The position numbers and the translations under genes were made by a program. A stretch of DNA of 64,000 bases, taken from Tetradesmus obliquus (lineage: Eukaryota > Chlorophyta > Chlorophyceae > Sphaeropleales > Scenedesmaceae). The notes under the pieces were generated by a model. It saw only the letters and a program-made list of their open reading frames with translations, was not told the origin of the DNA and made no database searches. Numbering within the stretch: position 1 is the stretch's first letter; every line of letters starts with the position of its first letter. Where the stretch lies: the NCBI GenBank assembly GCA_030272155.1, contig CP126196.1, forward strand, positions 124,001 to 188,000, read 5' to 3'. This document shows positions 11,641 through 22,599 of the stretch, piece after piece.

Positions 11641-13791
11641 TGGCTGGGGCAGCAGCAACCAAGGCCGTGCTTGGCCCCAGCAGCAGCAGCAGCAGCAGCA
11701 GCCTCAGCTGCTGTTTCAGGGCAGTAGAGCGGGGCAGGGTTCAGCCGCAGATGAACCTCAGCCTGGCAAAACCCTCAGCGGGCTCTTAATCGCCAAGCTC
11801 AGCAACAGCAGAGACCTGCAGGAGCTGGCACAGGTTTTAGAGCAGCACAAAACCGCACTGGGGCCAGTGCACATCAGTGCAGCGATCAGCAGGGCAGCAA
11901 GGCTGCACCCTGGGCTGCTGGCGCTCCAACAGCCGCCGCCTTGGCAGCAGCAGCAGCAGCAGCTGACACAGCAGCAGCGGCAGCAGCAGCAGCTGCAGGG
12001 CTTGCTGTCCTTGCTGCTGCCGCGCTTTGTTGCGCAGCTGCCGCAGGCGTCTTTTGTGGAGGTGTCGTGTGTTGTGGGCGGCCTGGCGCGCATGGGATGT
12101 TACAACGCCCCAAGTGACGTCATTGATGCCTGCCTGGATGTTACGCGGCACGCGCTGTACAGAAATGACGTCAGTAACAAGGAGCTGCTGCAGCTGGGCT
12201 GGGGCTTGGCACGCATGGGGCGGCAACCTGACAGCAGCTGGCTGGCGGCGTTCGAGGCAGCAACACGAGACAGGTGAGGGTGGGCAAGTTGCGTGCATTT
12301 GAGGACGGCAGAGCGGGTTGGCCACCAATCCTACAGCTATGTGCTGCGCTTGCAGCGCAGGGATTGTGCGCACCAGAGAGTAAAAGCACCCGAATGCGGG
12401 CATATTCTGTGAAGTTGTCGTGCACAACGTCCAAGTTGGCTTATGTGCCAGCAGCATGAGTTTCGGCTGCTGCGACCTGCCTGCCTGCCGCGCATGTCCC
12501 ACATGCTGACACGACTGTGTATCTTTTGCAGCCCTGAAGCTGCCCAGCCTGAAGCAGATCTGGGTTCAAAGTCATAAGTTTGAACATCATACCATGTACG
12601 GCGCACCGCTGCCACTGCTTGCATGCAGGATGCCCAGCCTCAACCACATCAAAACCGCCAACGTGCTGTTAACAGTCCATTGATTACAATGATGTCTTCA
12701 ACAGCAATTCAACAGTTTTGGTGCACACCTTTCCACACCCAATGTGCTGTGAACAGTCGATTCAACGCAACAATAGTTACAACAGTTTTTAGTGCACACC
12801 ATTGCCACTGCTCTCCTGCAGGATGCACACCCTGAACCACATTGAGACCGCCAATGTGCTGTGGGCCTTTGCCAAGTGGGGCACCCCACCCTCACCTGCC
12901 TGCCTGGCCGCACCCGCAACACATGTGACCTGCTGCCTGTTCCCAGCCCCCTGTACCCTCTGAACTTGCCTCGCCTGTAACAGATACCACACGGGAAAAC
13001 GTAACATTTGATTATCTTATCTATCTTGTCATACATCGGCACACTACTGCCACCCTGTTTGCAGGATGTCCAGTCTCAACCACATTGAGACAGCCAACGT
13101 GCTGTGGGCCTTTGCCAAGTGGGGCACCCCACCCTCACCCGCCTGGCTGCCGCACATGTCAACACATCTGACCTGCTGCCTGCTCCCTGCCCCCCTGAGA
13201 CTTGCCTCGCCTGTAACAGACACCACACGGGAAAACTCAACCTTTTCATCTTATCTATCTTGTCATACATCGGCACACTACTGCCACCCTGTTTGCAGGA
13301 TGCCCAGTCTCAACCATATTGAAACAGCCAACGTGTTGTGGGCCTTTGCCAAGTGGGGCACCCCACCCTCCCCTGCCTGGCTGGCCGCATACCTGGCCCA
13401 CCTGCCGGGGCAGCTGCTGGCACTGCAGCCGCCTGAGCTGTGCAGCGTGATGTGGGCGGCAGCAATGCTGCAGCTGGCACTGCCGGCTGAGCTGCTGGAC
13501 GGACTGCTGCTGGAGGCGCAGGTGCGTGGAGGTCTTGAATTTGGGGTGTGGTGCAGAGGGCGAGGTACTTGTGGCAGCCATGCTGGTGCTGCCGGCTGAG
13601 CTGCTGCTGGAGGCACAGGCGGGTGTGTGTATTGGGTGTGTCTGTGTTGTGGTTGAAGGATTCTAGTGTAATGCCGTGTTGAGTAAATTGCGAATGTTGG
13701 TGCCTGCGTGTGCATGGGTGTCGGTGACTGCTGCTGAAACAGGTGTGCGAGCTGGCATGGCTTGTGACCTGCCTGTAACAGGGGCGTGATG

Positions 13792-13883
<92 letters not shown>

Positions 13884-14345
13884 GGCTCAGGTCAAGTTTG
13901 GCGGCTTCACCGGGCAGGGCCTGGGCACGCTGGCCTGGTCACTGGCGCGCCTCGACATACGGCCACAGCCCTTCTGGCTGCAGGTGAACAGCCGTTAATG
14001 ACAGATAAAGTACAGTGCCAAAGTGGTGATTCGAGTAGTTGGATTGCCCCCGCTGTCCTGCGTCGTTTGTTGCGCCGGACTATTGCTGTAAAGCATGCTG
14101 CTGTCATTGTGGTGAGGGCTGAGACGTACGCATTACAGCCGCCTGGCTGCAGGTGGGCTGTATATGGGCTGCTTGCATTTGGAGGCAGCGGTGCGTTCCA
14201 CACACAAAGATGCTGAATGTGTAGGGCCTGCTGCTGCTTGTGCTGCTGCAGGACTTTGTGCGTCACAGTGGCGTGATGCTGCCAGCAATGGCAGCCATCA
14301 AGCGTGACCAGGGCTTCACCAACCTCATCTGCTGGTGACACCTCC

Positions 14346-14387
<42 letters not shown>

Positions 14388-16253
14388 GCCGCTGCTGCTG
14401 CTGCCGCTGCTGCTGCTGCTGCCGCTGCTGCTGCTGCTGCTGCAGGACTTTGTGCGCCACAGCGGTGTCATGCTGCCGGCCATGGCGGCCATCAAACGTG
14501 ACCAGGGCTTCACCAACCTCATCTGGGCGCTGGGCTGCTGGGGGCATGCGCCTCCACAGGCCTGGCTGCAGCAGTACTGCAGGTGGGTGGGTGGCAGGTT
14601 TTATCAGCCACCTGTTACGGGTGTTTTGAGTGCTTCACCAACCTCATCTGGGCGCTTGGCTGCTGGGGGCATACCCCGCCCACAGCATGGCTGCAGCAGT
14701 ACTGCAGGTAGGTGGGCGGCAGGTTTTATCAGCCACCTGTTACAGTTTTTTTGAGGGCTTCATCAACCTCCTTTTAAGCGCAGGGCTGCTGGGGCCATGC
14801 ACCTCCACAGGCCTGGCTGCAGCAGTACTGCAGGTGGGTGGGTGGCAGGTTTTATCAGCCACCTGTTACGGGTGTTTTGAGGGCTTCATCAACCTCATCT
14901 GGGCGCTTGGCTGCTGGGGGCATACCCCGCCCACAGCATGGCTGCAGCAGTACTGCAGGTAGGTGGGTGGCAGGTTTTATCAGCCACCTGTTACGGGTGT
15001 TTTGAGGGCTTCATCAACCTCATCTGGGCGCTTGGCTGCTGGGGGCATACCCCGCCCACAGCATGGCTGCAGCAGTACTGCAGGTAGGTGGGCGGCAGGT
15101 TTTATCAGCCACCTGTTACAGTTTTTTTGAGGGCTTCATCAACCTCCTTTTAAGCGCAGGGCTGCTGGGGCCATGCACCTCCACAGGCCTGGCTGCAGCA
15201 GTACTGCAGGTAGGTGGGCGGCAGGTTGCATAAGCCACCTGTTTAGATGGTTTGTGCTGAGGGCTTCATCAACCTCGTTAAAGCGCAGGGCTGCTGGGGC
15301 CATGCACCTCCACAGGCCTGGCTGCAGCAGTACTGCAGGTGGGTGGGTGGCAGGTTGCATAAGCCACCTGTGTAGATGGTTTGTGCTGAGCGCTTCACCA
15401 ACCTCATCTGGGCGCTGGGCTGCTGGGGGCACACCCCGCCCACTGCGTGGCTGCAGCAGTACTGCAGGTGGGTGGGTGGCAGGTTCTATCAGCCACCTGT
15501 TACAGGTTTTTTGAGGGCTTCATCAACCTCGTTAAAGCGCAGGGCTGCTGGGGGCATACCCCGCCCACAGCATGGCTGCAGCAGTACTGCAGGTGGGTGG
15601 GTGGCAGGTTCTATCAGCCACCTGTTACAGGTTTTTTGAGGGCTTCATCAACCTCGTTAAAGCGCAGGGCTGCTGGGGGCATGCACCTCCCAGTGCGTGG
15701 CTGCAGCAGTACTGCAGGTGGGTGGGTGGCAGGTTTGATCGGCCACCTGTTTCAGGGTTCTGTGCTTGTTGACGTCATCTGGGCGCTGGGCTGCTGGGGG
15801 CACACCCCGCCCGCGGTGTGGCTGCAGCAGTACTGCAGGTAGATACTATGCCAAATGTTGCTTTATCACCGCATTTTTGGATCCAAGGTCAGGGCATTGT
15901 TGGTGTTCAGAATGTCACGTGCTTGCAAGTGCTGCAGTCAACCTGTTGCTGCTGCTGTCCTGCAGGTGTGTCGTGCCTCAGCTGCCACACATGACAGCGC
16001 AGGGCTTAGCCATTGTGGCCGTGGGTTTAGCAGAGCTGAACCACGTGCCACCTCAGCAGCTCACAACCTACCTGCTGCTGCTGTTCCACAAGCAGCTGAC
16101 AGCAGCAACGCCCAGCCAGGCTGCATGCTTCCTATGGGCCCTGCCTAGGCTGCTGCTGCAGCTGACACACAGCCAAGCAGCAGCAGCAGCTGCTGCTGCT
16201 GCTGCTGGTGGTGGTGAGGGCGCAGAGGGAGATAACAGTGCAGGCTTGCTTCT

Positions 16254-16291
<38 letters not shown>

Positions 16292-18033
16292 GAGGTGCTG
16301 TTGCTGCTGCGTCTCCTGCCGGTGGTTGGTTGCAGCAGCACTGCTTTCTGTTGCAGGTAGGCTGTGACCTTGGCGCGTGATCTGTTGTGCAAAAGCAGCA
16401 GCTGGGACTCCAGATGACTTGAACATGTGTTTGGCATTGTCTGAGTTTCCGACAAGTCCTCTGATGGTTCTTCTGTCACACTGCCAAATCAGCCAATGGT
16501 ATGTGTTTTCTGTCTTTGTTTGCTTTCAAAGACTCCTTCCTTGACAAGTGTTTTCGTGACAGCCTTTGCATTGACCAAACACATGTGGCGCATTGATCAA
16601 AACATGTTGCTTGCAGGACAATGCTGACGTCATCCTGCAAGGCATGGACAAGCTTCCTTACACAGAGCTGGTGGATGCAGCAGCAGGGTTTGCCGACCTA
16701 GGGTTCTTCCCTGGGGTTCAGTGGATGGATGCCCACGAGTCAAACCTAAACCGCCACCTTGACCAGCTGACCACGATTCAAATAAACCTGGTCAAACATG
16801 CATACCTGCGGCTGGAGCAGCAGCAGCAGCTGCAGCAGCGGCTGCTGCTACCGGAGCAGCTGGCGCTGCTTCAGCAGCAGCAACGAGCAGCAGCAGCAGC
16901 AGGTATGCAGCAGCAAGCAACAGCAGCAGCAGGGGAGGTGTGGCGCAGCAGGGTCAGCTATGTGCAGCTGGCGCAGGCTGCTGCTGCGGCTGCTGCTGCC
17001 ACTGCTGCTGACCTGATGGGGCTGGATGCTGCGAGCCTAGGTGAGGAGCTGCGCTGTACTGCACTGCGCTTCACTGCACTGCACTGCACTGCGCTGCGCT
17101 GCACTGCACTGCACTGCTCTGATCTGCACTGCAGTGGTGCATCGCCGGTGTGTGATCTTGCATGCAATCAGCCAGCAAAACTATGCAGTGTACTGTATTT
17201 TCGTGCAGGGGCCTGCGCGACGGTGCACTGCACCCAGCTGCAAAATTGATTGCGTGTCGCAGCTCTGCAGCCTGTCTTTCACATGGCAAAGCGCTGCAGT
17301 TGCTGCATGATTGTGTGCAGTGGTGCCACTGCAAAGAAGGAAATGTTTCTAGCTCGCCCATGTTTGCCACTTGAGGGAAAGGTGGCAGCTAAGAGCAGCT
17401 ATGTGCAGCTTATCCTTCGTGTGGTGTCCCTGCTGACATGGGAGCTGGCTGTGATGCATGGCATCTGCTGCTGCTGCCACAGGAGATGGCGTGTCAGCTG
17501 CAGATGCAGCAAGCCAACACGACAACTACAGCAGCAGCAGCTCAGCCAACCGCCGGCTGCAGCCATATGAAGTCAACAGCAACAGCAACAGCAGGGACAG
17601 CAGCAGCATGCAGCAGCGCGGCAGGGGCAGAGGCAGGGGCAGGGGCAGGGGACGTGGCAGGGGCCGAGGCGCAGCAGCAGCAGCTGGTGCGGGCTGGGAT
17701 GACGAGTTCAGTGATGACTATGCTGCATCTGTTCCTGGGTTTCCAGGGTATTCAAATGGCAGGGTGCAAAGCCCAGATGATGGAGGTTTGAGTGTTAATG
17801 AAAGCCCTAGGGAGCTGCCGCAGCTGCCCAGGAAACCGAGAGCAGCAAGGATCCGGTTGCAGAAGATCAGGGAAGCTGAGACAGAGCAGCAGCAGCAGCA
17901 GCAGCAGCAAGGAGAGTTGCAGCAGCAGTCCCAGCAGCAGCGGAGGCGGCCGCAGCAAGGGCAGCAGCGGGGCACACAGCAGCAGCGGTGGCGCGGGCCG
18001 CAGCCAGGAGGCATGGATGACTTTGATGATTGA
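11189..18033 (+). CDS. OPR (octotricopeptide repeat) protein, likely organellar RNA-binding
   Basis: OPR proteins bind organellar RNA and control its stability or translation. Seven exons join in phase to 967 residues: 11189-12273, 13299-13521, 13891-13983, 14446-14582, 15966-16356, 16617-17040, 17483-18033. The N-terminus is Ser/Arg/Gln-rich with an RG patch (GRGRGSGLRGRGGGR) and could hold a transit peptide. At least six helical-pair repeats with the P-P-x-x-W signature follow: GLARMGRQPDSSWLAAF, WAFAKWGTPPSPAWLAAYL, SLARLDIRPQPFWLQ, WALGCWGHAPPQAWLQQY, LAELNHVPPQQLTTYL and GFADLGFFPGVQWMDA. The C-terminus is another RG-repeat and poly-Gln region ending in DDFDD. No RAP domain is visible. 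Exon borders fall within repeats, and introns 1 and 4 hold large echo arrays. Start choice: first in-frame ATG; a second lies about 70 bases on. Confidence 0.85.
12616..13150 (+). repeat. Three upstream echoes of OPR-gene exon 2
   Basis: Copies at 12616-12672 (decayed), 12822-12908 and 13064-13150 repeat the exon 2 start (LNHIETANVLWAFAKWGT) with its GCAGGATG acceptor context. The authentic exon starts at 13299. The two better copies are about 240 bases apart and share the intervening intron sequence, including a TTATCTATCTTGTCATACATCGG-type tract. Confidence 0.85.
13793..13882 (+). repeat. (CTG)~30 microsatellite directly before an OPR-gene acceptor
   Basis: About 30 uninterrupted CTG units end in CGGCTCAG, which is the acceptor of exon 3 at 13891. 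The repeat occupies the position of the polypyrimidine tract. Confidence 0.9.
14246..14335 (+). repeat. Upstream echo of OPR-gene exon 4
   Basis: This repeats the acceptor and first 80 or so bases of exon 4 (DFVRHSGVMLPAMAAIKRD) at lower identity, then meets a stop (CTGCTGGTGA). A CTG/CCG-repeat tract separates it from the authentic exon at 14446. Confidence 0.85.
14583..15842 (+). repeat. Tandem array of ten echoes of the 3' edge of OPR-gene exon 4
   Basis: The authentic donor at 14583 is followed by donors at 14708, 14834, 14959, 15084, 15210, 15339, 15468, 15593, 15718 and 15839, so the unit is 121-129 bases. Each unit carries the exon end (TNLIWALGCWGH..AWLQQYCR) and the same intron start (GTGGGTGGGTGGCAGG or GTAGGTGGGCGG). 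Two sub-types alternate: one keeps FTNLIWALGCWGH, the other reads FINLV/LLKAQGCWGH. Every copy keeps CAG|GT. Confidence 0.92.
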
Positions 18034-18158
18034 AGCGGCTGCTGCGCAGTACCTCAATGTGTACATCAGCGTGTTTTTGCCTGTGCGGCCTCACTGTATA
18101 CGCAATGCACCGCATTCATTGGCTGTGGACCATGGCCCCAGGGTCACGTTAGCACTAG

Positions 18159-18199
18159 TGCCGGTACCATTACATTATGCCTTACATTACATACCGGCA
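18159..18199 (+). repeat. Stem-loop around a short TTACATTA tract
   Basis: Perfect 8-base arms (TGCCGGTA and TACCGGCA) enclose a 25-base loop containing ATTACATT repeats. It lies about 130 bases after the OPR stop codon, probably in its 3' untranslated region. Confidence 0.55.
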
Positions 18200-18368
18200 T
18201 GGCGGCTGTCAAGGCACACAGCTTTACGCTGGCTAGCAGTCTGGATGATGTATTGGTTTGTGGCATCATAGATGCAGATTGACACTCTCATTGGGCTTTC
18301 AAACTGGCAGTTTTGCTGAGTGTGCTACATGCACAGCTGCTGGAGGCCCTCTGTACCAGGTACAACAT

Positions 18369-18373
18369 TGTAA
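18369..18373 (+). terminator. TGTAA polyadenylation signal, OPR gene
   Basis: TGTAA is the usual poly(A) signal in Chlamydomonas-type algae. It lies 336 bases after the stop codon. Without a transcript the cleavage site is inferred. Confidence 0.4.
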
Positions 18374-19449
18374 AGCGATCATGCTGTTGAGGCTTCGCAA
18401 ACGAACGCCAGCCATTGAGCCAGGGACAGCTGCATCATGCACAAAGAGCCTGCCCTGTTACCATGGGTAGCGGAGCGGAGTCCACTCTTGTGCAGCCTAT
18501 AACACCTGCATGTGCCAGCATGGTGCCTGCTCGCACCAAGGCAAGCGCAGGTGGCTGACCAATGCGAAGTGCATTGAAACACATGTCCAGCGCCAATGAC
18601 TGCAGTCATGTCATATGATCATGTCTTGATGGCAACTACTGTGGCACACCAAACCAACATAGCAAGCAGGTCAACACAAACGCGCTAGTAGTAGTGTAGG
18701 TGCCGGACACCTACTGTACTGCTGCACTGCCAGAGCCCAAGCCAGGCCCGCAGCTTCCCGCTACATGATGCTATGCTGCATATGTGTTGACTATGCTGAA
18801 ACCCAAACCAGGTGAAACGTATAGCTGTTGCTGCACACCATACATGAAAATGCTAGCTGTGAACAATACGCAGTGCGGCTGCAGCTGTTGAGTACCATGT
18901 GCTGCAGCCTCAGCGTGTGCAAAAAGGCTGCACAAGTACTGCCAGTTGCAAGCAGCAGAACGGTGCCATGCCCTACACGACGCAGTGGAGGCTAAGTAGC
19001 ATTGACCACTTGCTGCTGCTTGCGAGCATTCACTATGCAATACAACCAACACCACAACCAGGGCAGCGAGCTTGGCGCAGCATCGCATGACTCAGTTGCT
19101 GCAAGCCACCTGGTGTATAGCTGCACCAGCACGCTGCAATGCCAACTGAAACAGACTGTCAGCTGCTTGCACATGCCCCAAGTGGTACTGCTGCAACAAG
19201 CAACGCCCACAGCAATTGATAAATCCAGGGGACAGGTTCGAGCACTGCCACTCGGCATTTCCTGCTGCTGCTGTTGCTGCTAGCCGCATTCAAAGCGCCT
19301 CCTGTAAGTGCTGCTGCCTGTGCTGCAGACTGTGCATATGCTATAACCCGCCAACTGTTGCACTGTGGTGCTGTTGCAGCAGTTCCTGCAAGCATTTGCT
19401 GGCTGCCTGCGTTGGTCCAGCCACTGCTGCTGCTGCTGCTTCTGCCGGC

Positions 19450-19835
19450 TCAGCCCAGGAACAGCAGCTGGCCCACAGTGGGCCGTGGCTTCGTGAACAG
19501 CATGCCAGCCACTATGATGGCGGGAATGAAGCCGTAGTGCATGATAGGCTGCAAGACAGACCGTGCAGGAAACACATGTAGTTGCAACAGCTGGAGCAGC
19601 AGCATTCAGCTTAAAGTACACCTTGGCACGCTGCTGCGGATGCAGGCCAATGGCTCCACAACAAAGGAGTGCAATACGTTGTATCGGTTGTCTGACGTAT
19701 CGCGCTGCAGGCAGTTGAGCACGCTGTTGCCTGCAGACAGCTGCAGTGTGCTGCTGCTGTACCAACCTTGCCATACTCTGCGACCAGCCGCTGCGCCTCG
19801 TCCAGATACTTCTTGAGGTCCTGAGTGCCAGGCAT
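19450..19835 (-). CDS. TOM7: Mitochondrial import receptor subunit TOM7
   Basis: TOM7 is a small tail-anchored subunit that modulates assembly of the TOM translocase in the mitochondrial outer membrane. Two exons (19835-19767 and 19548-19450) join in phase to 55 residues, a normal length for the family though shorter than the plant form with its extended N-terminus. The second exon begins PIMHYGFIPAIIVAGM and ends KPRPTVGQLLFLG, matching the conserved TOM7 core: His-Tyr-Gly-Phe-Ile-Pro, a single hydrophobic segment, then Pro-x-Pro and a Gln-Leu-Leu end. The first exon (MPGTQDLKKYLDEAQRLVAE) is amphipathic, as expected for the cytosolic part. The donor is AAG|GTTGGT and the acceptor CTTGCAG. 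No echoes were seen in its intron. Confidence 0.9.
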
Positions 19836-20618
19836 GGCTGCTACGTGTGTCGAGCTATCAGCACGTGTGCCAGAGATCAGGCCTGATGTTGCAGCAGCCT
19901 CAACAGTCGATATGCCAATGTGCACCAGTTGCTCAGCTACTTTATCGCAATGACGTTTTCGTTGCAAGCCGTATGGGTTCGCAGTTGCTTGCCACCCATG
20001 ACCCAAGTTGTGGTTCACCAGATGAATTTGCATGTGCTGCAGGCTGGAGCCAGAGCCCTGCAGTCAAGTGCCACTGTTGCGCAAAGAACCAGCACTTGAC
20101 ATGTGCGAGATCCAACAGTCCTACATGCTATATTGCGTGCGACTGCTAGACTGCTACGACCAGCAAAGCACGCCTTGCTCTTAAATCAGTGGCACTTGTA
20201 CTGCCAGTACTGCCATGCATTGCCTGGCCAAGTAGCGCGGTGCACAAGCACAGCAGAAGTAGCCTGAGCGTACATGCTGCTGCAAGCGCCTGATGTGCTG
20301 GATTCAGCCACGGTGAGCTACTTGCTCACGTGTGCGTTCACTTTTATGCAGCAACATAGCATTGGACTCCTAGGTTGGATGCTGACATGCATGCATGCAG
20401 TGTTCCCAACTTTTATGCAGCAACATAGCATTGTGTTCCCACACGTAACAAAGTATGAGCAAACTTGTAGTTGCGCAACAGTTTGAGAGTGACAAGTCCA
20501 CTCTATACATTCATGAGCAGATTGGAGTGACCACAGGCGGCCTCGATAAGTTCATGTGCCAACCTGTTGCTGGCTCAACACTTCAGTCCCTGTACTTCAA
20601 GTCGCAGGCACAAAAAAA
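19836..20618. other. Intergenic stretch with a 25-base direct repeat
   Basis: This lies between the TOM7 start and the 3' end of the TPR/MYND gene, both on the minus strand, so it should hold the TOM7 promoter. No gene is supported. A 25-base direct repeat (ACTTTTATGCAGCAACATAG then CATTG) occurs at 20340-20364 and 20409-20433, with 44 bases between. Confidence 0.5.
20340..20433. repeat. 25-base direct repeat pair
   Basis: Two identical 25-base copies at 20340-20364 and 20409-20433 are separated by 44 bases. Part of an inverted or nested structure (CATGCATGCATGCAG) lies between. The function is unknown. Confidence 0.85.
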
Positions 20619-22565
20619 TCAAGTCGCAGGCGCTGCACACACTGCCCCGCCTTGAGGGCCGCACAGCTTGCGCAGCCGCTTGCACGCTGAGCTATGCTGC
20701 TGCCAGTGCGCCTCCTGGCACTGCCGGCTGCAGTAGCGCGTGCCACATGCTCCGCATGCCTTGACTGCTGCAGCAGCTTCTGAGATGCCATCCCAGCACT
20801 GGCAGCTGGGATTGTTGCACACCTCAGGCAGTGGCACTGCTGCTGCTGCCACCCGGCAGAAGCGCAGCAGCTCCTGCAGCAGGTCGTCTGCAGATGCTGC
20901 ATGCTGTGACTGCTGCTGCAGCGCAACATCATCAGGCTGCAAGCTGCTGACTGGTGGAGCTGGTGCGCTGTTGCTGCTGCTGACGGTGCTGCTAAAAAAC
21001 GTACTGGCCGTGCTGCTGCTGGCATCCATGACACTTTAAGGGTAGTCATCACTGCTGCAGTAGGCGGTGTCCTGGGTGCTGACACTGGTGTTCTCCACTG
21101 TGGCTGTGTGCTGGTGTGCAAGCGCACAGCCCTGCTGCAGCCTATCCACTGCTGCAACTAGCTTAGGTATTGCATGCAGCTGCAGCAGGTGCGGCCACGC
21201 GGTGGCAGTGGCTGCTTCATAGCTGCCTGCATCACTATTGATATGTGTGTGGCCAGATGAAGCCCGGCATCCTCAGGCGTAACCAGTTCTGCGCTACCAC
21301 TGCTGCTGCGCTGTTGGCAGGCACCAACTGGATCATCTGGGGTCTGGTGCTCTGTTTCTGCTGCAACTCGCTGCTCCATTCCATGCAGCAAGCCCTCGAC
21401 TGTGGTGCCGACCGCAGCTGCAGCTGCATGCAGCTCGCCATACACTGCCGTGAAAGACCTAGCTACTGCTAGCATGATCAGCCTGGCGCTAGCTGCCTGC
21501 TGGGCGCTGCTGCTGCTGCTGTTGTGTGTCTTCTCGTTCAGCAGTAACTGAGCAGCAGCCACTGATGATGCCACTGGCACAAGCACATGGCACAGTTGCT
21601 GGCACATCAGGGCTATGCAGTAATCGCATGTGCTGCAGCTGCTGCTCAGCACTCCTGGCTGTTGTTCATGGGACTGGTTGTGCCGTGCCACAACAGCGAC
21701 TTCGGTGCTGCCATAGGTTTTGCCTGGTGCAGAGTTGTTGGTTGCTGCTGTTTTACTGCTGGAGCCATCACAGCTGCGGCTGCAGTCACACGGTGGCCGT
21801 CTCTTGCTTAACCCAATCACTGCTGATGCCAGCGCGGCAGCAGCTGATGGCTGCGCTAGAAGCTGCAGCATAGGAGCTGCTGGTTGGCCAGCACCATCAC
21901 ACAGCTCCTCTACTGCCATGCTGTGTGCTGCAGCGTCCATCCCACAGCGACTGCTGCAGTCCAGGATACCAAAGAATAGCATAGGTTGCGCAGCTGCAAG
22001 CTCCATGCGGCCTGCAGACACAAGACTCAAATCTTGTCAGTGTGTGCTGTTGCTTTGTGTGCAGTTGGTTGACGCGACTAGTGGCTACCATGTTGTTGTA
22101 CATGGCTGCGACTGGAAACACATGCTGGGCCTGTGAGGATGCCGCCTTGCGTCTTGCGCTGTCAATCATACTTGTACACTTTGTCTTGTGGTTGGTTGCA
22201 CAGGTGACAGCAGCAATGTCATGCAAGCAGCAGCATCAGAATTGCAGCTGGGGACAGCCTGTGCCATGTCGCTCTGACAGCTTTGTTTTACCCTCTGGTG
22301 TGGATGAGTACATTAGTCGATCCACTGCTGTCTCAGCCCAGTAGGGAGCTTCATCAGCCCAGGACTTCGCTGCTCCAGACTGGTGCTCTGCTGCCAGTGC
22401 AACTTTGGCATGCTGCACTTGCAGCATTGACACCTGCAGCATCTGCACTCCCGCCCTGTCCTTGCTAGAGCTGCCCTGCCCATGGCACATGCCCATCGCT
22501 CCCGTCCGTGCGCTTAACAGCCAGTTCAGGTCACTGAGCAGGCTGTAGTGCGCTGACAGGGAACT

Positions 22566-22599
<34 letters not shown>

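Larger units (their letters stand above)
18034..19449. other. 3'-3' intergenic stretch between the OPR gene and TOM7
   Basis: The two genes converge here. A TGTAA motif (18369-18373) and a stem-loop (18159-18199) suit the OPR 3' untranslated region. I found no further coding exon; open frames on both strands lack domain or splice support. Confidence 0.5.

Noticed and set aside
14583-15842. Possibility that each array unit is a true exon encoding extra OPR repeats
   Set aside because: Echo units have a donor but no acceptor, so they cannot be independent exons; only read-through use would include them.
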